17,598 nucleotides of DNA from contig JBDGZZ010000111.1 of the NCBI GenBank assembly GCA_039588335.1, positions 1 through 17,598 on the forward strand, read 5' to 3'. The notes beneath the pieces were generated by a model, which worked only from the letters and a program-made list of their open reading frames with translations, had not been told where the DNA came from and did not search any database. The DNA comes from G020351775 sp039588335. Its GTDB lineage: Bacteria; Gemmatimonadota; Gemmatimonadetes; Gemmatimonadales; GWC2-71-9. The position numbers and the translations under genes are program-made. Shown piece after piece: positions 6,875-14,274 of this stretch; positions within the stretch are counted from its first letter, which is position 1; each line of letters begins with the position of its first letter.

Positions 6875-7677
6875 GTACCGGGAGAGCGGTTTTCGCGATC
6901 CTCCTCGCCGTTGTCATAGCTTGCGGTATTGGCCGCGGCGGGTCGCAGGAGATGGCAGACGCCGGAGTGGAGCTGACTTCACGGCAAGACAGTATACGAG
7001 CAGCCGCGTTAACCGAGGTCTGGGAACCCGTGCCGGTGGTGGTCACACCCGGCCGGGCCGGCGCACATCCCTCGGACGCGATCGTGCTCTTCGACGGCAG
7101 CGACCTGTCGGAGTGGGCCGCGGAGGAAGGCGGTGACGCTGGATGGCGTGTTGAGGGTGGCGCCATGACGGTCGTGCCCGGGTCCGGCAGCATAGTGACG
7201 CGCCGGGGGTTCGGCGACATCCAGCTCCATATCGAATGGCGTGCGCCGGCGGAGATTGAGAGTGAAGGCCAGGGCCGCGGCAACAGCGGTGTCTACTTCA
7301 TGGAGCTCTACGAGATCCAGGTCCTCGACTCGTACGAGAACAGCACCTACCCGAACGGGCAGGCGGGCTCCATCTACAAGCAGCACATCCCGTTGGTGAA
7401 CGCCTCTCGAGGACCCGGTGAGTGGCAGACCTACGACGTTATCTTCACGGCGCCGCGCTTCGACGCGGATGGGACGCTTGTTAGCCCGGCGTACATAACG
7501 GCCTTCCACAACGGCGTGTTGATCCAGAACCACGCAGAGCTCCGAGGCCCAACAGAGTGGATCGGCGAGCCGGAGTACAAAGCGCACGCCGACCGGGCTC
7601 CTATCCTGCTTCAGGACCACGGCAATCCGGTCAGCTACCGCAACATCTGGGTGCGGGAGATCGCGGGAGTTTCTTGA
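6871..7677 (+). CDS. DUF1080 lipoprotein (3-keto-disaccharide hydrolase family)
   Basis: ATG 6871 overlaps the stop of the preceding oxidoreductase gene (ATGA) and gives 268 residues; an in-frame ATG at 6853 is less likely. The signal AVFAILLAVVIAC carries a lipobox (VIAC, lipidated Cys18), so the protein would be membrane-anchored and face outward. Residues about 67-266 match the jelly-roll DUF1080 fold: IVLFDGSDLSEW, a GWRVEGGAMTV strand pair, FGDIQLHIEWR, GNSGVYFMELYEIQVLDS, and the end GNPVSYRNIWVREI. Characterised members hydrolyse 3-keto-glucosides made by Gfo/Idh dehydrogenases. Coupling to exactly such a gene supports that role here. The substrate is unknown. The GH3 gene follows after 103 bases on the same strand. 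Confidence 0.92.
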   Translation: MSTGRAVFAILLAVVIACGIGRGGSQEMADAGVELTSRQDSIRAAALTEVWEPVPVVVTPGRAGAHPSDAIVLFDGSDLSEWAAEEGGDAGWRVEGGAMTVVPGSGSIVTRRGFGDIQLHIEWRAPAEIESEGQGRGNSGVYFMELYEIQVLDSYENSTYPNGQAGSIYKQHIPLVNASRGPGEWQTYDVIFTAPRFDADGTLVSPAYITAFHNGVLIQNHAELRGPTEWIGEPEYKAHADRAPILLQDHGNPVSYRNIWVREIAGVS

Positions 7678-7780
7678 GTCGAAGTATTGAACTACGATAT
7701 CTGCCGGTCGCCCGCTTCCCTGGGAATGGTTCGGTTGGAAGGGGAGGGGCGACCGTTTGGAGAGAGGAGAGTTCTGTCAC

Positions 7781-10210
7781 ATGGTCATTCGTTCGTGGCA
7801 TAGAACCACGTCCGGCCTGATCCGGATCCAGTTACCGACGCTTGCAGCTCTACTGCTCATTCCCATGTCCTCCGCCACTGCGCAAGATCCTCCTCGACTC
7901 AGCGAGCACTCGATCGCAGAGGTCATCGCCGCCATGACGGTAGCGGAAAAGGTCAAAGTTCTGGTCGGGATGGGATTCATACTGAACATTCCGATGCCCG
8001 CTGAGGCGGACCCGGAGGACGCGCCGAGCATCCCCGGGCTCCCGCCGATGGACCCGGAAGACGCAAAGGTGCCGGAGAAGGTTCCCGGAGCGGCCGGACG
8101 GACGCACGCCATACCGAGGCTCGGCATCCCGTCACTGACGCTGGCTGACGGGCCGGCCGGCGTACGCATAACCCCGGTCCGCGAAGGCGATCCCGACCGA
8201 ACGTTTCACGCAACAGCATTCCCGGTTGCGACACTCACGGCCTCATCCTGGGACAGCTCACTGGTTAGAGCTGTGGGCAAGGCGTTCGGCAGCGAGGTCC
8301 GCGAGTACGGCGTGGACATCCTTCTCGCTCCCGGGATGAACATTCACCGCAACCCGCTGGGCGGCCGCAACTTCGAGTACTATTCGGAGGACCCGTTTCT
8401 CTCCGGCAGTCTCGCCGCCGCCTTCGTGGATGGTGTGGAGTCGGAAGGCGTCGGTACGGCCCCGAAGCACTTCGCCGCGAACAACCAGGAGTTCAACCGG
8501 ATGAAGTTGGACACGAAGGTCAGCGAGCGAGCTTTGAGAGAGGTTTACCTAAGGGGGTTCGAGATCGCGGTCAGGAATGCGCGGCCGTGGTCGGTGATGA
8601 CATCCTACAACTTGATCAACGGTACGTGGGCGCCTGAGAGCCGCGAGCTCCTGACGACCATCCTCCGCGACGAGTGGGGCTTCGAGGGGTTCGTGATGAC
8701 GGACTGGTTCGGCGGCAACGATGCCGTAGCAATGATGAAGGCCGGCAATGACGTTCTCATGCCGGGAATTGTGCCACAGACGAACGCCATACTCGAAGCC
8801 GTGGAGAATGGGACGCTGAGCGAGGCGCAACTGGACGAGAACGTGGAGCGGGTGCTCCGTGTCGTCCTGCAGTCGCCGACATTCAAGGGATACGAATACT
8901 CGGACCAGCCGGACCTCGAGAGGCATGCGCAGATCGCGCGCCATGCGGCAACGCAGGGCATGGTGCTCCTGAAGAACGATGACCATGCGTTGCCCCTGCC
9001 TACGTCCGGCACGGTGGCTCTGTTCGGGAACACTGGATACGAACTCATAGTGGGCGGGACCGGCAGCGGTGAGGTGAACGAGGCGTATGTGGTGCCGCTC
9101 GACGCCGGACTGGAGGATGCCGGATACGTGGTTGAAGCCTCCCTCCGGGATGAATACCGCAGCTACATAGCGGATCAGAAGGCGCAGCGACCCCCGAGGC
9201 CGATGCCGTTCTTCCCGACACCGCCCATCGCCGAGCTAGCGGTAGAGACGGACCGCGCCACGCAGCTCGCTCAGGCGGCGGACGCAGCCATAATCGCAAT
9301 CGGGCGCAACTCGGGTGAGATGACCGATCGCGCTGTCGACGACTTCACCCTCTCGGACACCGAACACGAGTTGATACGCAACGTCTCACAGGCGTTCCGT
9401 GCAGCGGGCAAGAAGGTCATTGCCGTGATGAACGTGGCCGGTGTGACTGAGGTGACGAGCTGGCGCGATCACGCCGACGCGATACTGCTGGCCTGGCAAC
9501 CTGGGCAGGAAGGCGGCAACGCCATCGCCGACATCCTGAGTGGAGCGGTGAACCCTTCAGGGAGGTTGCCGATGACGTTTCCGATGGCCTACGACGACGT
9601 GCCGTCCGCCGGCAACTTTCCCGGCAAGGTACTTCCGTCCGAGGCCGGCCAGCCCGCCTCGCTCTTCGGCGTGCCTAGCGAAGTTACATACGACGAAGGT
9701 ATCTACGTCGGCTACCGGTACTACAACACGTTTGGCGTGGAGCCCGCGTATCCCTTCGGATACGGCCTGTCGTACACTGAATTCGACTACAGTGACCTCG
9801 AGCTGAGTGCGACCGAGTTCGATGGTGAGATCGCCGTGAGCGTGGTGGTGAGCAACGCCGGTACTACTCCGGGTCGCGAAGTCGTCCAGCTATACGTGAG
9901 CGCACCGGGAGATGTGCTGGACAAGCCGGACAGAGAACTGCGAGCATTTGCGAAGACGGGCCTGCTACAGCCAGGCGAATCGGAGACAGTCAGCTTCACG
10001 TTGTCCGGCAGGGATCTAGCGTCGTTCGATACCGATCGTGCGGCCTGGATCGCGGAAGCAGGCATGTACACCGTGAAGATTGGAACCTCGGCTGTTGCCG
10101 TCGAGCAGGAAGCCACGTTTGATCTTCCGCAGGAACTGATGGTCGAACGAGCGCACAACGTGCTCGTGCCTCGGGTGCCGATCGAGGAACGGAAACCGTC
10201 GGGACGGTAA
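7781..10210 (+). CDS. Secreted glycoside hydrolase family 3 beta-glucosidase-like enzyme
   Basis: ATG 7781, with GAGGAG about 11 bases upstream, gives 809 residues; a TTG at 7757 in frame would add eight. The signal peptide spans about 1-35 (LPTLAALLLIPMSSATAQ). The (beta/alpha)8 domain carries LADGPAGVRI, the substrate-binding Lys229-His230 in APKHFAANNQEFNR, and the nucleophile Asp308 in FVMTDWFGG. The alpha/beta sandwich follows (GMVLLKNDD to GRLPMTFPM). A fibronectin III-like domain closes the protein (VVSNAGTTPGREVVQLYVS). This is the usual order for beta-glucosidases or xylosidases of GH3, and the length is normal. Residues about 72-103 form an acidic Pro-rich insert with two DPEDA copies before the first barrel strand. 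It would release monosaccharides outside the cytoplasm. A strong hairpin follows the stop. Confidence 0.93.
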   Translation: MVIRSWHRTTSGLIRIQLPTLAALLLIPMSSATAQDPPRLSEHSIAEVIAAMTVAEKVKVLVGMGFILNIPMPAEADPEDAPSIPGLPPMDPEDAKVPEKVPGAAGRTHAIPRLGIPSLTLADGPAGVRITPVREGDPDRTFHATAFPVATLTASSWDSSLVRAVGKAFGSEVREYGVDILLAPGMNIHRNPLGGRNFEYYSEDPFLSGSLAAAFVDGVESEGVGTAPKHFAANNQEFNRMKLDTKVSERALREVYLRGFEIAVRNARPWSVMTSYNLINGTWAPESRELLTTILRDEWGFEGFVMTDWFGGNDAVAMMKAGNDVLMPGIVPQTNAILEAVENGTLSEAQLDENVERVLRVVLQSPTFKGYEYSDQPDLERHAQIARHAATQGMVLLKNDDHALPLPTSGTVALFGNTGYELIVGGTGSGEVNEAYVVPLDAGLEDAGYVVEASLRDEYRSYIADQKAQRPPRPMPFFPTPPIAELAVETDRATQLAQAADAAIIAIGRNSGEMTDRAVDDFTLSDTEHELIRNVSQAFRAAGKKVIAVMNVAGVTEVTSWRDHADAILLAWQPGQEGGNAIADILSGAVNPSGRLPMTFPMAYDDVPSAGNFPGKVLPSEAGQPASLFGVPSEVTYDEGIYVGYRYYNTFGVEPAYPFGYGLSYTEFDYSDLELSATEFDGEIAVSVVVSNAGTTPGREVVQLYVSAPGDVLDKPDRELRAFAKTGLLQPGESETVSFTLSGRDLASFDTDRAAWIAEAGMYTVKIGTSAVAVEQEATFDLPQELMVERAHNVLVPRVPIEERKPSGR

Positions 10211-10218
10211 GCAATCGG

Positions 10219-10256
10219 GAGTGCAGCCGCCGACACTAGCCTCGGCGGCTGCACTC
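10219..10256. terminator. Perfect 15-bp GC-rich hairpin between convergent genes
   Basis: GAGTGCAGCCGCCGA (10219-10233) and TCGGCGGCTGCACTC (10242-10256) are exact reverse complements around an 8-base loop. It begins eight bases after the GH3 stop and ends ten bases before the stop of the opposing isomerase gene, so it can terminate both transcripts. No T-run follows on either strand, as with the hairpin at 3643-3681. Confidence 0.78.
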
Positions 10257-10266
10257 GTACTACTTG

Positions 10267-11262
10267 TCAGGACTTGTCGAACGCTTCGTCGAATACCCGA
10301 TCCGATTTCTCAAAGTCGATGCCGTGTACGAAGTCGCACGCTTCTTTGGCGCCGTGCTCGCGGTCCATGGCGGCATCTTCCCATTCGACTGAAAGCGGTC
10401 CCTTGTAGCCGAGTACGTTCAGCTCGCGGATGATCACCTCGAAGTCGACATCTCCGCGCCCGAGGCTCCTGAAATCCCAGCCCCTGCCGGGCGTGCCGAA
10501 ATTCAGGTGTGAAGCAAGTATCCCGCTCTGACCATCGAGGGTGATCGCGGCGTCCTTCATGTGCACGTGATAGATCTTTTTGGGAAATGCCTGGAGGAAT
10601 CTCACAGGATCCATCATTTGCCAATGCAGATGACTCGGATCGAAGTTGAACCCGAAAGCCTTCCTGTTCTTGACCGCAGTCAGCGCGCGCCTGGCGGTAT
10701 GAATGTCGAATGCGATCTCAGTCGGGTGGACTTCCAGCGCGAACTTGACTCCACACTCGTCGAATTCGTCGAGTATCGGATTCCACAACCGCGCGAACTG
10801 CTTGAAGCCATCCTCGATCATCTTATCGCTCACGGGCGGAAAGCTGTACAGCATGTGCCATATCGAAGAACCCGTGAATCCGTTCACGACCTTGACGCCA
10901 ATGTTCTGCGCCGCCTTGGCCGTCTGCTTCATCTCCTTGATTGCCCACTTGCGTTTGTTCTCGGCATTGCCGTGGCAATTCTCCGGAGCGAACATATCCG
11001 ATCGTGCGTCGTCATTCGGATCACACACGAGCTGACCCGCCAGATGATTGCTTATGGCCCAGCACTTCAGACCGTGATCCGCCAGCATCTCCTTGCGGCT
11101 CTTGGCGTACCGCTTGTCTTTGGCTGCTCTGTCGACCTCGACATGATCTCCCCAGCATGCAAGCTCGAGCCCTTCATAGCCCCAAGCTGACGCCTTCTTA
11201 CAGAGTTCCTCGAGAGGAAGATCTGCCCACTGCCCAGTGAATAGTGTTACCGGCCTGGCCAT
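10267..11262 (-). CDS. Sugar phosphate isomerase/epimerase-like TIM barrel (AP-endonuclease 2 fold)
   Basis: This 331-residue cytoplasmic protein has no signal peptide. It belongs to the xylose-isomerase-like TIM-barrel family. The metal-binding set looks complete: Glu177 (FALEVHPTE), Asp208 and His211 (FNFDPSH), His234 (HVHMKD) and Glu293 (SVEWED). GRGDVDF near residue 269 is typical of family members. Such enzymes isomerise or epimerise sugars or keto-sugars, and some cleave 3-keto-glycosides. AAGGAGG at 11273-11267 is a near-perfect ribosome site and overlaps the stop of the upstream Gfo/Idh gene, which ends nine bases before this start. The two genes thus form an operon and probably act on one substrate. 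The exact reaction cannot be told from sequence. Confidence 0.9.
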   Translation of the reverse strand: MARPVTLFTGQWADLPLEELCKKASAWGYEGLELACWGDHVEVDRAAKDKRYAKSRKEMLADHGLKCWAISNHLAGQLVCDPNDDARSDMFAPENCHGNAENKRKWAIKEMKQTAKAAQNIGVKVVNGFTGSSIWHMLYSFPPVSDKMIEDGFKQFARLWNPILDEFDECGVKFALEVHPTEIAFDIHTARRALTAVKNRKAFGFNFDPSHLHWQMMDPVRFLQAFPKKIYHVHMKDAAITLDGQSGILASHLNFGTPGRGWDFRSLGRGDVDFEVIIRELNVLGYKGPLSVEWEDAAMDREHGAKEACDFVHGIDFEKSDRVFDEAFDKS

Positions 11263-11271
11263 TGTTCCTCC

Positions 11272-12336
11272 TTAAATGTTCACCCACTTCGCGCCCTTGT
11301 CTGACGATTTGACAACGGCCTGTATGAACTTCATTCCTCGAACCCCGTCCTTGACTCCTGGGAAATCGAGAAACAGTGGATCCGCTTTCTTACGTTCCAG
11401 CTTTGCGCGTATGGTATCGGCAAAGTTGCAGTAGTTGTTGGCAAACGCTTCCAGGAAAGCTTCCGGATGACCGAAAGGCAGTCTTGTTGCTCGACCTGCC
11501 GCCGGACTCTTCTCAGCGACATAGTCGTTACCGCGTTTCCACACTTCCTGTGGAGCATCGATGCGGTTGACGTAGAGGTAATTGGGGTGCTCCTGGTGCC
11601 ACTCGATACTGGCATCCTCTCCGTATACCCATATGGCGAGATTGTTCTCCTCGCCTATTGAGACCTGACTGGCGTGCAGGATCCCTTTGGCGCCCTTGTT
11701 GAAGCGAAGCAGGCAGTTGCCGTCATCATCGAGTCTGCGTCCCTTGACGAAAGTGGTCAGATCGGCACAGATCTGCTGAACCTTCAGTCCCGATATGTAT
11801 TCGGCGAGATGGCATGCGTGCGTACCGATATCGCCCATACAACCGGCGGCTCCACTTTGCTTTGGATCGGTGCGCCATGAGGCCTGCTGCTGACCTTCGC
11901 GTTCTATGGGTCGGATCAACCAGCCCTGCGGGTACTGGACGACGATCTTGAGAATCTTGCCCAAGTCGCCCGGCGTAACCATGTCCCTGGCAAGCTTCGT
12001 CATCGGCTTTTCGCACATGACATAAAAGCCGGCTTCGAGAAAGCCCTTCGCTATCGGGAAATGCCAGTTGTTCGGGACCGTCACCGACACGAAGTCGATG
12101 CGCTGATCCTCGGGAAGCTCTGATTCCTTCTCGATCATCGTCTCATAATCGGGATAGGCCCGTTTCGGATCGATGCCTTGCTCGCGCCCCATCTGCTTGC
12201 TCTTGCGCGGGTTTATGTCAAATGCTCCGGCCACGAGTTCGATCCCGCCGTCCATACGGGCGGCCTTACGATGAACCTCACCGATGAATGCTCCCGGCCC
12301 GCCGCCGACCATTCCCATTCGCAATCTTCTATTCAT
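11272..12336 (-). CDS. Cytoplasmic Gfo/Idh/MocA oxidoreductase with an apparent internal deletion
   Basis: ATG 12336 is chosen over GTG 12342 because AAAGG then has a nine-base spacer. The product is 354 residues without a signal peptide. It has the dinucleotide site MGMVGGGPGAFIG, VSVTVPNNWHFPIA, Lys110 in CEKPMT, and the C-terminal domain motif CMGDIGTHACHLAEY. In relatives as I remember them, KPMT is followed by about 30 residues (a helix and a strand ending near THNYTGYPM) before VRQARDMV. Here KPMT runs directly into KLARDMVTPGDLG. The reading frame is kept, so the protein would be made but lacks part of the Rossmann fold and may be inactive. It is the first gene of an operon with the TIM-barrel isomerase. 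The family is certain; activity is doubtful. Confidence 0.88.
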   Translation of the reverse strand: MNRRLRMGMVGGGPGAFIGEVHRKAARMDGGIELVAGAFDINPRKSKQMGREQGIDPKRAYPDYETMIEKESELPEDQRIDFVSVTVPNNWHFPIAKGFLEAGFYVMCEKPMTKLARDMVTPGDLGKILKIVVQYPQGWLIRPIEREGQQQASWRTDPKQSGAAGCMGDIGTHACHLAEYISGLKVQQICADLTTFVKGRRLDDDGNCLLRFNKGAKGILHASQVSIGEENNLAIWVYGEDASIEWHQEHPNYLYVNRIDAPQEVWKRGNDYVAEKSPAAGRATRLPFGHPEAFLEAFANNYCNFADTIRAKLERKKADPLFLDFPGVKDGVRGMKFIQAVVKSSDKGAKWVNI

Positions 12337-12562
12337 TGTCACACGCCTTTCAGCTTGGATGTACCATGTTCAGTGGCTGGGGGACGATGGGGTAGCTTGC
12401 AGCACTTTACACGGCGCCGCAAGGCGCAGAACCCCACCCCGCCACCGCGCTGTGCCGGATACGAATCTGGCCGTGCCCAGCCGCAGGCCTTAGCTTAGGC
12501 CAGTCGCCAATCGGGAACCGTCCCCGGGTCTCGCGCATGCCACCTCCACAAGGAGATCTGTC
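12337..12562. other. Divergent intergenic region
   Basis: This 226-base gap separates the Gfo/Idh operon (minus strand) from the aldo/keto reductase operon (plus strand) and must hold both promoters. I see no clear -35/-10 pair. A small inverted repeat, GGCCT-TAGCTT-AGGCC, lies at 12486-12501. No ORF in it looks coding. Confidence 0.4.
12550..12555 (+). promoter_or_regulatory. Ribosome binding site fixing a GTG start
   Basis: AAGGAG lies seven bases before GTG 12563. It decides the start of the aldo/keto reductase, since no ATG upstream in frame would include the Tat motif at a proper distance. Confidence 0.75.
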
Positions 12563-13552
12563 GTGGATGACAAGACAATCAACCGTCGTCACTTCATTGG
12601 CACATGTCTCGCCACCGCTGCCGGTATGGGCAGTCTGGGTTGTGAAAGAAATGTCCCCGCTTTGCGGCAGGGTTACGATTCCAGGGGCCTGCCGACCCGA
12701 GTATTGGGCAAAACAGGTGTCTCCGTTCCCTTGATCGCCATAGGGGGAGGATCCCGCTTCTGTTCGGTGGCAGATCCGGAAGAGAGCGCCGCAATACTCG
12801 AACACGCGCTCGACAACGGTTTCTTCTACTGGGATACCGGGCACGACTACGTGTACAACGGTGTGGTCAGTGAGGAGCGTTACGGGATCCTTCTCGAGCA
12901 GCGGCGCAACGAGGTGTTTCTGGCGACCAAGGTAGGAGAGCGAACGTATGACGGTGCCATGAGGCACGTCGAGGAGAGCTTGCGGCGCCTCAAGACAGAC
13001 CACCTCGATCTCCTCCAGGTCCACGCCGTTGAGTCGCTCGAGGACGTCGAAAGCATCGGTGCCGAGGGCGGAGTGCTCGATGCGCTGCAAGAACTCAAGG
13101 GACAAGGAGTGACGCGGTTCATCGGCTACACCGGACACAGCTCGGCAGAGGCCCTGGCGGAATTGGCCAGGCAGTACGACTTCGACACCGTGCTCTGTGC
13201 GCTGAACCATTACTCCCAGGGTCAGGAAGATCGCGAGGGTCAAGCGATCCCCGAAGCCGCGAGCAGGAACATGGGCATCCTGGTGATGAAGGTGATAAGG
13301 CCACGTGAGACAGTGGAAGGTGTGGCTCCAGAGTCACTTGTGCGCTATGCGCTCAGCCTGGAGCACGTAACAGCCGCGGTAATCGGAACTGACAGTCTCG
13401 ATGTACTGAGACAGAATCTCGAGTTGGTGCGGAGCTTCGAACCGCTTGGGACAGCGGACATGGAGAGAGTAGCTCGTCAGCTGCGACCATTCTTCGAGAG
13501 TCGGCATCTGCCTTGGTTGCGCGCGGATTACCGTGACGGGACTCTGGCCTGA
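12563..13552 (+). CDS. Exported aldo/keto reductase with Tat-type lipoprotein signal
   Basis: GTG 12563 gives 329 residues. The N-terminus INRRHFIGTCLATAAGMG has a twin-arginine motif, and SLGC suggests lipidation at Cys27, so this enzyme is probably exported folded with its cofactor. The mature part is an aldo/keto reductase barrel with the full tetrad: Asp91 and Tyr96 (WDTGHDYVY, spacing five as in the family), Lys123 (LATKVG) and His154 (LLQVHA). GYTGHSS and AVIGTDSLDVLRQN fit the NADPH-binding end. Family members interconvert aldehydes or ketones and alcohols. The substrate here may be an oxidised sugar, judged only from context. Its TGA overlaps the next ATG by one base (TGATG), so it is coupled to the LamG-like lipoprotein gene. 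Confidence 0.9.
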   Translation: MDDKTINRRHFIGTCLATAAGMGSLGCERNVPALRQGYDSRGLPTRVLGKTGVSVPLIAIGGGSRFCSVADPEESAAILEHALDNGFFYWDTGHDYVYNGVVSEERYGILLEQRRNEVFLATKVGERTYDGAMRHVEESLRRLKTDHLDLLQVHAVESLEDVESIGAEGGVLDALQELKGQGVTRFIGYTGHSSAEALAELARQYDFDTVLCALNHYSQGQEDREGQAIPEAASRNMGILVMKVIRPRETVEGVAPESLVRYALSLEHVTAAVIGTDSLDVLRQNLELVRSFEPLGTADMERVARQLRPFFESRHLPWLRADYRDGTLA

Positions 13553-14253
13553 TGACAATTGACACGCTCCGGACCCGAACCATGCCGCATCTCGTTTTGA
13601 CAGCGCTACTCTTCTTGACGCTAGGTTGTCGCGACTCGGGCGATAGCGGGCTGTCCTTCCTGGTCGGGTACGATTTCGAGGACGGCCACGCAAGTGGTCT
13701 CCAGCCCAAGGTCGCCGCAAGCTGGCAGGTCGCAGATGAAAACGGGTCGATGGTCTACCAGCTTCTCGCTCCCGGGGAGTTCGGAGAAATCCGCGCTCCC
13801 AGCGCCTGGTCCGTGCTGCACGGTTTTCCGGTGGGCTCGTTCTCCTTCAGCGGCCGCCTCAAATCTCACACGGACCCGGAAGTTGTTGCGCGGGATTTGT
13901 GCATCTTGTTCCACTATCAGGATCCCACACATTTCTACTACGTCCATTTCTCGGCGTCGAGCGATGGGGTGCACAACATCATCGGGTTGGTGAACGGCGC
14001 CGACCGCGTCAAGATCAATCGCGAGCCGGCTGGAGAGTCAACCGTCCGCCTGACTGACTCCGCCTGGCACGATTTCAAGGTGACGTTCGATGCGGGGACC
14101 AACGAGATTCAGGCGTTCCTGGACGATATGGCAACACCGATCCTCACTGCCTCTGATTCCACCTTACCCCACGGACTCGTCGGCATTGGTTCCTTCGACG
14201 ACATCGGGTCGTTCGATGATTTGACGCTGCGGGGAGAGATAGTTAACCGCTGA
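13552..14253 (+). CDS. LamG/DUF1080-like jelly-roll lipoprotein
   Basis: The gene starts inside the stop of the aldo/keto reductase gene (TGATG) and encodes 233 residues. A second in-frame ATG at 13582 would also keep the signal peptide. The signal HLVLTALLFLTLGC ends in a lipobox with Cys26. The rest looks like a concanavalin-type beta sandwich: YDFEDGHASGLQPKVAASWQV, FSFSGRLKSHTD, CILFHYQDPTHFYYVHFS, DSAWHDFKVTFD, and a terminal GSFDDIGSFDDLTLRG that is usual for this fold. Relatives include DUF1080 domains and carbohydrate-binding LamG domains. I cannot tell whether this one is catalytic or only binds sugar. Coupling to an exported oxidoreductase repeats the arrangement at 5549-7677. Confidence 0.85.
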   Translation: MTIDTLRTRTMPHLVLTALLFLTLGCRDSGDSGLSFLVGYDFEDGHASGLQPKVAASWQVADENGSMVYQLLAPGEFGEIRAPSAWSVLHGFPVGSFSFSGRLKSHTDPEVVARDLCILFHYQDPTHFYYVHFSASSDGVHNIIGLVNGADRVKINREPAGESTVRLTDSAWHDFKVTFDAGTNEIQAFLDDMATPILTASDSTLPHGLVGIGSFDDIGSFDDLTLRGEIVNR

Positions 14254-14274
14254 GCAGTCTCTAGTAGAACAACT

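Noticed and set aside
8258..9048. Several minus-strand frames opposite the GH3 gene
   Set aside because: All are shadows within an intact enzyme gene and carry no signal peptide, motif or plausible start site.
12486..12501. GGCCT/AGGCC inverted repeat in the divergent gap
   Set aside because: A 5-bp stem in GC-rich DNA is expected by chance and does not sit at a gene end.
12407..13243. Minus-strand open frame opposite the aldo/keto reductase gene
   Set aside because: It overlaps a gene with a complete catalytic tetrad and has no recognisable motif or ribosome site.
14188..14223. Repeat GSFDDI/GSFDDL in the LamG-like lipoprotein
   Set aside because: The DNA of the two units has diverged, and the GSFDD-x-G-x-FDD pattern is a normal closing strand motif of this fold, so it is not a recent duplication.
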